64,000 nucleotides of DNA from Leucobacter luti. Its GTDB lineage: Bacteria > Actinomycetota > Actinomycetes > Actinomycetales > Microbacteriaceae. The translations under genes and the position numbers were made by a program. Below are positions 54,963 through 62,877 of the stretch, piece by piece. The notes below the pieces were generated by a model that saw only the letters and a program-made list of their open reading frames with translations, was not told where the DNA came from and ran no database searches. The stretch spans positions 2,914,001-2,978,000 of the forward strand of contig NZ_CP080492.1 in NCBI RefSeq assembly GCF_019464495.1, written 5' to 3'. The number at the start of each line of letters is the position of its first letter. Within the stretch, counting starts at the first letter, position 1.

Positions 54963-55889
54963 ATGCTGAGATACATCCTCTTTCGAATCCTTCAAGTGAT
55001 TCCAGTACTCCTGGGCACCACGTTCTTGATCTACTTCATGGTGTTTGCCATGCCCGGCGACCCTGTCGCCGCGATGTTTGGCGAGAAGGTGCCAAGTGAA
55101 GCGATCTTGGATCGTCTTCGAGAGCAGTACAACCTTGATCAGCCGTTCTTTATCCAGTATCTGCTGTACCTGAAGGGCATCCTGGTCGGTGACTTTGGTA
55201 TGAGCTTCTCGGGTGAACCGGTCTCTGAGATTCTCGCTCGGGCGTTCCCGGTCACCATCAAGCTGGCGGCGATGGCGATTGTACTTTCCCTCGTGCTCGC
55301 GATTGTCATCGGACTCTTCTCGGGCCTGCGCAAGGGCAAACTGTTCGACAACATCAACCTGATCGTCGGACTCGTATTCATGAGCATCCCGATCTTCGTG
55401 ATTGCATTCATCGCGCAGTACGGACTTGGACTCAAACTCGGGTGGTTTAGCCCGACCGTCGGCGCGGGGGCTCCGACGAAAGACCTTCTCCTTCCGGCAA
55501 TCGTGCTGGGTGTGAGCCTGTACGCCACAAGCATGCGCCTCACACGGTCCTCGGTGATCGACACGCTGAACCAGGACTTCGTACGAACCGCGTATGCGAA
55601 AGGTTTGAGCCGCGGGCGTGTCATTCCCGTCCACGTACTCCGCAACTCGCTGATCCCTACAATCACGAATACGGCGACAGACTTCGGCATCTTGATGGTC
55701 GGGGCCACGGTCACGGAGGGCATATTTAATGTTCCCGGCGTCGGTAATGTCCTATTCAAGGCGATCCTCAAGGGCGAGAATGCGACCGTCGTGTCGTTCG
55801 TTACCGTCATGGTGCTGATCTATCTCGGCGTGAACCTCGTCGTTGACCTTCTGTACGCCGTTCTCGATCCGAGGATTCGCTATGCCTGA
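54963..55889 (+). CDS. peptide ABC transporter permease 1 (first operon)
   Basis: 308 aa. A DppB-type permease: MLRYILFRILQVIPVLLGTTFLIYFMVFAMPGDPVAAMF, six TM helices, and the EAA-like loop FVRTAYAKGLSRGRVIPVHVLRNSLIP that contacts the ATPase. It forms the pore with the next gene, which overlaps it by 8 bp. Confidence 0.95.
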   Translation: MLRYILFRILQVIPVLLGTTFLIYFMVFAMPGDPVAAMFGEKVPSEAILDRLREQYNLDQPFFIQYLLYLKGILVGDFGMSFSGEPVSEILARAFPVTIKLAAMAIVLSLVLAIVIGLFSGLRKGKLFDNINLIVGLVFMSIPIFVIAFIAQYGLGLKLGWFSPTVGAGAPTKDLLLPAIVLGVSLYATSMRLTRSSVIDTLNQDFVRTAYAKGLSRGRVIPVHVLRNSLIPTITNTATDFGILMVGATVTEGIFNVPGVGNVLFKAILKGENATVVSFVTVMVLIYLGVNLVVDLLYAVLDPRIRYA

Positions 55890-56865
55890 GCCCATGAAGC
55901 CTGAACGCCGCAACCTCGATGGCGTACGCCCCGTCGCCGAGCACTTCGTTGCCCCGGTGACAGAAACCCCGGTCGCGGCAGTCGACGCCGTTCGGATCGG
56001 CGAAAAGAAGTCCTCGCTGTGGCGCGATGCCTGGCGTGACATGCGACGCCGCCCGATGTTCTGGATATCGGCAGCGATCTTGTTGGTTGTTGCACTCGTG
56101 TCGCTCCTCCCATGGATCTTCACGCAGGCTGACCCGCGTGCCTGCTCGCTGCAGTTCTCCAATGGTGGGCCCACCGCCGGACACCCGCTTGGATTCAACA
56201 AGCAGGGTTGCGATGTCTACTCGCGCATCATCTACGGCACGAATACCTCGGTTTCCGTTGGACTCATCGTCATCGCGCTCACATTTGTGGTGGGCACGAT
56301 CATGGGCTCCATCGCCGGCTTCTTTGGCGGAGCACTTGATGCGGTGCTCTCCCGCATTGGCGATATCTTCTTCTCGATTCCGTACATCCTTGCTGCGGTC
56401 GTCGTGATGAGTGTCATGTCGCAGTACCGCAATCCACTCGTGATTGCACTTGCCATTGGTGGGTTCTCTTGGCCCATTACCGCGCGAATCGTGCGAAGCG
56501 AAATTCTCCGTGTGAAGAACGCGGACTTTGTCATGGCAGCCGAATCACTGGGGCTGTCGCGCATGGGCACGATGCTGAAACACGTGATCCCGAATGCGAT
56601 TGCGCCAGCGATCGTGGTCACAACGATCTCGCTCTCTTCTGCGATCGTTGCAGAGTCGGTGCTGTCGTTCCTCGGTGTCGGTCTTCCCAGCGGGGAGTTC
56701 ATTAGCTGGGGCAACGACATTAGTGCAGCTCAGCTATCTCTCCGTACCGATCCCATGCCGCTTATTTACCCCTCGCTCGCACTCACTGTTACGGTGCTCG
56801 GCTTCATCCTGCTGGGTGAGGTCGTTCGCGATGCGCTCGATCCGAAGGCGAGGGCACGGCGATGA
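55882..56865 (+). CDS. peptide ABC transporter permease 2 (first operon)
   Basis: 327 aa from ATG 55882 (overlap with the upstream stop). An N-terminal tail of about 60 residues precedes the DppC-type membrane domain. It carries the EAA loop ADFVMAAESLGLSRMGTMLKHVIPNAIAP and the C-terminal LLGEVVRDALDPKAR. It pairs with the DppB-like protein. The fused ATPase gene starts 4 bp before its stop. Confidence 0.95.
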   Translation: MPEPMKPERRNLDGVRPVAEHFVAPVTETPVAAVDAVRIGEKKSSLWRDAWRDMRRRPMFWISAAILLVVALVSLLPWIFTQADPRACSLQFSNGGPTAGHPLGFNKQGCDVYSRIIYGTNTSVSVGLIVIALTFVVGTIMGSIAGFFGGALDAVLSRIGDIFFSIPYILAAVVVMSVMSQYRNPLVIALAIGGFSWPITARIVRSEILRVKNADFVMAAESLGLSRMGTMLKHVIPNAIAPAIVVTTISLSSAIVAESVLSFLGVGLPSGEFISWGNDISAAQLSLRTDPMPLIYPSLALTVTVLGFILLGEVVRDALDPKARARR

Positions 56866-58586
56866 ACGCACCCCACTTAGAAGAAACGGCGTCGCCGATG
56901 GAACCCGTCCTGAGCGTGCGCGATCTCGCGGTCGCGTTCAAAGTTGACAAGCAACTCAAAGAAGTCGTGCATGGCATCAGTTTTGATGTCTACCCAGGGG
57001 AGACGGTCGCGATCGTTGGCGAGTCCGGATCGGGCAAGTCCACGACAATGCACGCTGTGATGAACCTGCTTCCTGGCACGGGCACCATCACTGGTGGCTC
57101 CGTGAACTGGCGTGGTCGCGAACTCGTCGGTATCGGCCGGCGCGAGATGGAGACGATCCGAGGGCGCGAGATCGGTCTTGTGCCTCAGGATCCCATGTCG
57201 AACCTCAACCCGGTGTGGTCGATTGGCTTCCAAGTTGAGGAAGCGATCCGGGCCAATGGCCTCGCACAGGGGCGCAAAGAGGTGAAGGCCCGCGCCGTTG
57301 AGGTGCTCGAACAGGCGGGGCTGCAGAACGCTGAACAGCGAATGAAGCAGTACCCTCACCAGTTCTCTGGCGGAATGAAGCAGCGCGCGCTCATCGGGAT
57401 TGGTCTGTCGGCTGAACCTGAACTCCTGATTGCTGATGAGCCCACTTCGGCACTCGATGTGACGGTCCAGCGAGTCGTGCTCGATCATTTGGGGAAGCTC
57501 ACGTCGGAGCTGGGGACCGCCGTGGTCTTCATCACACACGATCTTGGTCTCGCAGCTGAGCGCGCGGAGAAGCTCATCGTGATGTATCAGGGCAACATTG
57601 TTGAATCGGGCCCCAGCCGAGAAATCCTGCAGAATCCGCAGCACCCATACACGAAGCGTCTCGTCTCGGCAGCTCCGAGCCTGGCTTCCCGCCGAATTGG
57701 CTCCGACTCGACTCTGCCGGCCGCTCCTACCGAGACGTTCGACGTTGCGGCTCTCGCAGACAGCTCGAATCGTGCGGTTAAGCACGGTGAGCCGATGATC
57801 GAAGTCAATGACCTCGGGAAGATTTACAAGCTTCGCAAGGGCAACTTCGGCACCGAGGACTTCCACGCGGTCTCTGGTGCCACCTTCACCGTGAAGCGCG
57901 GCGAGACGATGGCGCTGGTGGGCGAGTCGGGTTCCGGCAAATCCACGATTGCGAAGATGGTGCTCCAACTCGAGCCGTCGAGCTCGGGTACGATCCGCAT
58001 TGGCGGCAGGGAGACTGCCGGAATGAAACGGTCGGAGCTCTTCGATCTGAGGCGCACGCTCCAGCCGGTGTTCCAGGATCCGTACGGATCGCTCGACCCG
58101 CTGCACAACATCGGGAACACCATTATGGAGCCGCTGAAGATCCACAACGTGGGGGATGCAGCAAGCCGTAAGGCTCGAGTGCTCGAGCTGCTCGATCAGG
58201 TTGCCCTGCCGCGTGAGCTCGCAACGCGCTACCCGAACGAACTCTCCGGTGGCCAGCGTCAGCGTGTGGCTGTGGCTCGAGGGCTCGCGCTGAAGCCAGA
58301 CATCCTCGTGCTCGACGAGGCCGTCTCCGCGCTCGACGTGCTCGTGCAGGCGCAGATCCTCGACCTGCTCGCTGAGCTGCAGCGGGAGCTCGGTCTCACC
58401 TACCTGTTCATCACCCACGATCTGGCGGTCGTGCGGTTGATCGCTGACCGCGTCTGCGTGATGCAGCAGGGCAAGATCGTGGAGCAGGCATCCACTGACG
58501 AGGTGTTTGAGAACCCGCAGGAGGAGTACACGAAGAACCTGCTCGCTGCGATCCCCGGTGCGGGGATTGAGCTTGGGGTGAACTAA
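56862..58586 (+). CDS. fused DppD-DppF peptide ABC transporter ATPase (first operon)
   Basis: 574 aa with two complete NBDs. NBD1: Walker A GESGSGKST, Q-loop VPQDPMSNLNP, signature FSGGMKQRALIG, Walker B LLIADEPTSALD, switch THD. NBD2: GESGSGKST, VFQDPYGSLDP, LSGGQRQRVAVARGL, ILVLDEAVSALD, THD. Both halves look active. It powers the importer whose other parts precede it. Fusion of the two halves is usual in actinobacteria. Confidence 0.95.
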   Translation: MNAPHLEETASPMEPVLSVRDLAVAFKVDKQLKEVVHGISFDVYPGETVAIVGESGSGKSTTMHAVMNLLPGTGTITGGSVNWRGRELVGIGRREMETIRGREIGLVPQDPMSNLNPVWSIGFQVEEAIRANGLAQGRKEVKARAVEVLEQAGLQNAEQRMKQYPHQFSGGMKQRALIGIGLSAEPELLIADEPTSALDVTVQRVVLDHLGKLTSELGTAVVFITHDLGLAAERAEKLIVMYQGNIVESGPSREILQNPQHPYTKRLVSAAPSLASRRIGSDSTLPAAPTETFDVAALADSSNRAVKHGEPMIEVNDLGKIYKLRKGNFGTEDFHAVSGATFTVKRGETMALVGESGSGKSTIAKMVLQLEPSSSGTIRIGGRETAGMKRSELFDLRRTLQPVFQDPYGSLDPLHNIGNTIMEPLKIHNVGDAASRKARVLELLDQVALPRELATRYPNELSGGQRQRVAVARGLALKPDILVLDEAVSALDVLVQAQILDLLAELQRELGLTYLFITHDLAVVRLIADRVCVMQQGKIVEQASTDEVFENPQEEYTKNLLAAIPGAGIELGVN

Positions 58587-58614
58587 CTCTTCATCTGAGT
58601 CCTCAGCACATCAG

Positions 58615-58655
58615 CACTTCAGCCCTCGGCCCGTTTCGGACCGGGGGCTGAAGTG
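58615..58655. terminator. terminator hairpin after the first peptide-transport operon
   Basis: CACTTCAGCC(C/T)... pairs with ...GGGGGCTGAAGTG across 41 bp (arms about 17 bp with one mismatch), 28 bp after the ATPase stop. It separates the two operons. Confidence 0.82.
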
Positions 58656-58711
58656 TGGGTGGAGCCGTTGAAGCCAGGTGCCGGTGGAGTTCCATACGGC
58701 TCTGCCCGTCG

Positions 58712-58765
58712 ATGGGTCCCAAATGGGGGGCTTCAGCACCCGTGAAGCGCCCAATTGGGACCCAT
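58712..58765. repeat. dispersed hairpin repeat, copy 5
   Basis: Outer arms ATGGGTCCCAA / TTGGGACCCAT, inner arms CTTCA/TGAAG, loop GCACCCG, with a mismatch in the middle of the stem. It shares architecture with the copies at 2085, 2308, 2614 and 18085, but its stem middle differs from all of them. Confidence 0.85.
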
Positions 58766-58797
58766 GAATCGATTCACAGGCCCGCACGGCGCGTGGC

Positions 58798-58847
58798 GGG
58801 GGCTGGGGCGGGGCTGGGGCTGGGGCTGGGTGGGGGCTGCGGTGGGG
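58798..58847 (+). other. G-rich tract, candidate G-quadruplex
   Basis: Eight or nine runs of three to five G separated by one to five bases (pattern GGGGCTGGGGCGGGGCTGGG and similar) within 50 bp on the plus strand. It lies upstream of the second operon. The composition readily fits a four-run quadruplex motif. Confidence 0.6.
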
Positions 58848-59092
58848 AGCGCGGTTCCTCGGGCACACACGCAAACTTGACACGCGTTGCGCGCGGTTCT
58901 GCGTGCGCCGCGAGTGCGATACCCGTTGCGTTGTGCCCATTGAATGTCATTTTGCGAGTATTTCGAGCTGGATTGAGCAGCTTGTTACAAATTGGTCCCA
59001 GAGGAAGCAGTGCGGGCCTGAGAGTGACTAGGCTCAGGATGTTGATAGATACGCGCATTGATGCTCGTATTCCTGCTCACTGGAGGAAGCTC

Positions 59093-60712
59093 TTGAAGAA
59101 GACAATGATGTCTGCGGCCGCGCTACTCGGCACTGCAGTTCTGCTCACGGCGTGCGCGAGCGGTGGCTCTGGCGGCAGCGGCGGTTCGGGAGGATCAGGC
59201 GGCGAAGCGATCACCGTCGGCACCACCGACGTCGTAACCGCCCTCGATCCGGCTGGTTCGTATGACAACGGCTCGTTCGCCGTCATGACCAACGTGTACC
59301 CGTTCCTGCTCAACCATGAGATCGGATCGAGCGAGGTTGCGCCAGATATCGCCGAGTCAGCGGAGTTCACCGCGCCGACGGAGTACACGGTCAAACTCAA
59401 GAGCGGACTGAAGTTCGCCAACGGACACGATCTGACGAGCTCAGATGTGAAGCACAGCTTCGATCGACAGGTCGCCATCGCTGACCCAAGCGGGCCGTCG
59501 AGCCTGCTCGGCAACTTGGAGAGCGTCGAGGCCGTTGACGAGACGACGGTGGTGTTCACGCTCAAGGAGGCAAACGACCAGACCTTCCCGCAGGTGCTCT
59601 CAACGCCGGTGGCGCCGATTGTCGACGAGGAAGTCTTCCCGGCTGACAAGCTCGCAACTGACGACGAGATCGTGAAGGGGAAGGCATTCGCCGGCCAGTA
59701 CACGCTCGAGAACTTCAAGAAGAACGACCTCGCGTCATACCAGGCGTATGACGGCTACGACGGCCTATGGGGGCCGGCGAAGACCGCCAGCGTCAACGTG
59801 AAGTACTTCGCTGACGAGACGAACCTCAGCCAGGCAATGGAGACGAAGGCGATCGATGTCGCATTCCGCAGCCTCTCGGCAACTGACACCGAGAAGCTCG
59901 GGAAGACCGATGGGCTGAAGCTCGTTGACGGCCCCGGTGGTGCTATTCGCTACATCGTATTCAACTTCGACACGCAGCCCTTCGGTGCGAAGACACCGGA
60001 AGCTGATCCTGCAAAGGCTCTCGCCGTGCGGCAGGCCGCCGCTGACCTCATCGATCGACAGAAGATCGCGACGCAGGTCTACAAGGACACCTTCACCCCG
60101 CTCTTCAGCCCGGTGGCGCAGGGCTTTACCGGCGCGACGGACGCGTTCAAGGAACTGTACGGTGACGCGAAGGGTGGCGCAGACGCGGGCGCTGCGAAGG
60201 CGCGCCTTGAGGCAGCAGGCGTGACCACGCCGGTGACGCTGCAGCTGCAGTACAACCCGGATCACTACGGCGATGCCTCCGCTGAGGAGTACGCGCTGAT
60301 CAAGCAGCAGCTCGAGGCCGATGGCCTGTTCACCGTTGATCTGCAGTCCACGGAGTGGGGCCAGTACTCAAAGGACTTCCCGGCCGACGCCTATCCCATG
60401 TACCAGCTGGGATGGTTCCCTGACTTCTCGGACGCCGACAACTTCCTCACGCCGTTCTTCGTTGACGGTGGCTTCTTCAACAACCACTACGCCTCGCCGA
60501 AGACGAACGAGCTCATTGCGCAGGAACGCGTGGCCGTTGATCCGGCGGAGCGGACTTCTCTCATTGAAGAGGCGCAGGCCGAGGTTGCGAAGGACGTGCC
60601 GATGATCCCGCTGCTCCAGGGCACGCAGGTTGCGATCACCACCGACGCAATCGACGGGGTTGTGCTCGACGGTTCCTTCAAGTTCCGCCTCGGAACGATC
60701 ACCAAGCAGTAA
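59093..60712 (+). CDS. peptide ABC transporter substrate-binding lipoprotein (second operon)
   Basis: 539 aa from TTG 59093 (GGAGGAA site 6-7 bp upstream). The signal peptide MKKTMMSAAALLGTAVLLTACA with lipobox LTAC is followed by a Gly-Ser-Ser linker of GGS repeats and the solute-binding family-5 domain (YTVKLKSGLKFANGHDLTSSDVKHSFDRQ). It is paralogous to the protein at 53168-54778 but well diverged, so ligands probably differ. Confidence 0.93.
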   Translation: MKKTMMSAAALLGTAVLLTACASGGSGGSGGSGGSGGEAITVGTTDVVTALDPAGSYDNGSFAVMTNVYPFLLNHEIGSSEVAPDIAESAEFTAPTEYTVKLKSGLKFANGHDLTSSDVKHSFDRQVAIADPSGPSSLLGNLESVEAVDETTVVFTLKEANDQTFPQVLSTPVAPIVDEEVFPADKLATDDEIVKGKAFAGQYTLENFKKNDLASYQAYDGYDGLWGPAKTASVNVKYFADETNLSQAMETKAIDVAFRSLSATDTEKLGKTDGLKLVDGPGGAIRYIVFNFDTQPFGAKTPEADPAKALAVRQAAADLIDRQKIATQVYKDTFTPLFSPVAQGFTGATDAFKELYGDAKGGADAGAAKARLEAAGVTTPVTLQLQYNPDHYGDASAEEYALIKQQLEADGLFTVDLQSTEWGQYSKDFPADAYPMYQLGWFPDFSDADNFLTPFFVDGGFFNNHYASPKTNELIAQERVAVDPAERTSLIEEAQAEVAKDVPMIPLLQGTQVAITTDAIDGVVLDGSFKFRLGTITKQ

Positions 60713-60770
60713 CGGTTGATTTCGGCGTGGGGTGGGGCATCGAGCCTCACCCCATTCCGGGACACGCGCT

Positions 60771-61853
60771 ATGACTATTCTTGACGCCTCGGCTGTGTCT
60801 TCGCCAACGAAGATGCCCGCTCGCCGCACCCGCGGTGGCCTGCTGCGCTACATTCTGTGGCGCGCGGTACTCATCATCCCCACCGTGTTCATCCTGGTCA
60901 CGATGGTGTTCCTCCTCATGCGGAGCATTGGTGATCCGATCACTGCCGCCGTGGGTGGAAAGCTCCCGCCAGACGAACTCGCGCGGCGCATCCACGATGC
61001 CGGCTATGACCGGCCGATCCTCACCCAGTACTTCGAATACCTCGGACAGGTGTTCACTGGCAATTTCGGCACGACGATCAGTGACAATCGGCCCGTCACC
61101 GAGGTGCTCGTCACCTTTGGCTCGGCCACGCTCGAACTCGCGTTCTTCACGCTGATCGTTGCATTCGTCGTCGGCATTCCGCTCGGCATGCTCGCGGCCT
61201 ACTATCGGGACCGCGGCCCCGATGCTGCGCTGCGCATCTTCGCGATCTTCACCTACGCGACGCCCGTATTCTTCTCTGGCCTCCTCATGAAGCTCATTTT
61301 CGGAGTGTGGCTCGGCTGGTTCCCCCTCTCAGGGCGCGCTTCGATCGGCACCGAACTGCAGTTGCAGATGCTCGACGGGCCATCGGGGTTCTATCTGATC
61401 GACGCGATCCGCACCGGCAACCTCGCCAACGTGGGAGATGTGCTGGCCCACGCCGTGCTCCCAGCGTTGACGCTCGGCATGATGACCGCTGGCATTTTCT
61501 TGCGCCTCGTACGCACCAATATGATCGGCACGCTCGGACGGGAATACATCGATTCGGCACGCTCGCGCGGCGTGCGGGAATTCCGTCTCGTCACCAAGCA
61601 CGCGTATCGCCCCGCGCTGATCCCCATCATTACGGTGATTGGCCTGCAGATCGCAATGCTGCTCGGCGGTGCGGTGCTGACCGAGACCACCTTTGAGTGG
61701 AAGGGCTTGGGCTTCCAGCTCGCTCACTATCTCAGCGCCCGCGACTTTGTTGCGGTGCAGGGGATCGTCGCGCTGCTCGCCGTGATCGTCGCGCTGAGCA
61801 ACTTTGTGGTCGACGTCGTGGCCGCGCTGATCGACCCGAGAGTGAGGTACTGA
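60771..61853 (+). CDS. peptide ABC transporter permease 1 (second operon)
   Basis: 360 aa from ATG 60771. An N-terminal tail of about 30 residues precedes the DppB-type domain (LRYILWRAVLIIPTVFILVTMVFLLMRSIGDPI). The ATPase-coupling loop is EYIDSARSRGVREFRLVTKHAYRPALIP. An insertion before it (about residues 185-225) contains ELQLQMLDGPSGFYLIDAIRTGN, as in the Opp/Dpp subset. It lies 1 bp before the next permease. Confidence 0.95.
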   Translation: MTILDASAVSSPTKMPARRTRGGLLRYILWRAVLIIPTVFILVTMVFLLMRSIGDPITAAVGGKLPPDELARRIHDAGYDRPILTQYFEYLGQVFTGNFGTTISDNRPVTEVLVTFGSATLELAFFTLIVAFVVGIPLGMLAAYYRDRGPDAALRIFAIFTYATPVFFSGLLMKLIFGVWLGWFPLSGRASIGTELQLQMLDGPSGFYLIDAIRTGNLANVGDVLAHAVLPALTLGMMTAGIFLRLVRTNMIGTLGREYIDSARSRGVREFRLVTKHAYRPALIPIITVIGLQIAMLLGGAVLTETTFEWKGLGFQLAHYLSARDFVAVQGIVALLAVIVALSNFVVDVVAALIDPRVRY

Positions 61854-61854
61854 G

Positions 61855-62877
61855 ATGTCGGCTCCAACGGAAACCGAAGCGATCCTCACCGCAGACCGTC
61901 CTGAGCGCGGCTGGCACTCCTGGCCGCTGATCAAGCAGCTGCGGCAGAGCGTTGGCCTGCAGCGTGGCATGCTGGTCGCTGGGCTCGTGCTCATGGGAGT
62001 GTTCATCGTGCTCGCGGCGTTCGCTCCGCTGATCGCGCCCTACGATTTCAACGCGCTCTCGGGGCCTGACGGGGACTTCGGATCTCGCACGCCCCCATCA
62101 GCTGCGCACCCGTTCGGCACCACGATCGCAGGATATGACGTGCTCTCGCGAGTGATCTGGGGCTCGCGTACCGCGCTGCTCGTGATTGTGATCGCAGTGC
62201 TCGCCTCGATCTTCGCTGGCACGCTGCTCGGACTCGTCTCCGGGTATCTTGGCGGTGCTCTTGATCGCGTACTCGTGATGCTCACCGACGCGATCTACGC
62301 GTTCCCCTCGCTGCTGCTCGCGATTGTGATGTCTATTGTCATCTCCGGAGGCCAGTCGAGTCTCTGGGGTGGGATCTGGTCGGCGGCGCTGTCGATCACG
62401 GTCGTATTCATCCCGCAGTATTTCCGGGTCGTGCGCTCTGAAGTGGTGCGCGTGAAATCCGAGGTGTTCGTCGAGTCCGCACGCGTGATCGGCGCGAGCC
62501 GGAGCCGGATCATGTTCCGGCATGTGCTGCGCAACTCGACGCGGTCGCTGCCGCTCGTCTTTACTTTGAACGCTTCCGAAGCGATTCTGACCCTCGCTGG
62601 CCTCGGGTTTCTCGGCTTTGGTATCGAGCCGAACTCGGCGGCGGAGTGGGGCTATGACCTGAACAAGGCGATCGCCGATGTCACGAATGGGATTTGGTGG
62701 ACCAGCCTGTGGCCCGGCCTTGCAATCGTGCTCGTGGTCACTGGTCTGACGCTGACTGGGGAGAGCCTGAACGACCTCGCGGATCCGCGCCTGCGCAGTC
62801 GCAGACGCGTCAAAGCGGGCAGCGGCACGGTCGAAGAAACCTCGATCGCTGCGCGCCAGGAAGGAACGACGCTATGA
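61855..62877 (+). CDS. peptide ABC transporter permease 2 (second operon)
   Basis: 340 aa, DppC-type, with the coupling loop EVFVESARVIGASRSRIMFRHVLRNSTRSLPL and about six TM helices. It forms the membrane pore with the preceding protein. The ATPase gene starts 4 bp before its stop (ATGA). Confidence 0.95.
   Translation: MSAPTETEAILTADRPERGWHSWPLIKQLRQSVGLQRGMLVAGLVLMGVFIVLAAFAPLIAPYDFNALSGPDGDFGSRTPPSAAHPFGTTIAGYDVLSRVIWGSRTALLVIVIAVLASIFAGTLLGLVSGYLGGALDRVLVMLTDAIYAFPSLLLAIVMSIVISGGQSSLWGGIWSAALSITVVFIPQYFRVVRSEVVRVKSEVFVESARVIGASRSRIMFRHVLRNSTRSLPLVFTLNASEAILTLAGLGFLGFGIEPNSAAEWGYDLNKAIADVTNGIWWTSLWPGLAIVLVVTGLTLTGESLNDLADPRLRSRRRVKAGSGTVEETSIAARQEGTTL

Larger units (their letters stand above)
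58587..59092. other. 506-bp spacer between the two peptide-transport operons
   Basis: It contains a terminator hairpin (58615-58655), a dispersed hairpin repeat (58712-58765), a G-rich quadruplex-like tract (58798-58847) and the promoter region of the second operon (about 58930-59080). The long open frame across it (from 58655) has no start signal and is rejected. Confidence 0.75.

Noticed and set aside
56877..58418. 513-codon minus-strand open frame
   Set aside because: Lies entirely opposite the DppD-DppF ATPase, whose motifs are all conserved on the plus strand.
58655..59092. N-terminal extension of the second binding protein
   Set aside because: The frame is open by chance through the hairpin and G-rich tract; TTG 59093 has a good ribosome site and a lipoprotein signal directly after it.
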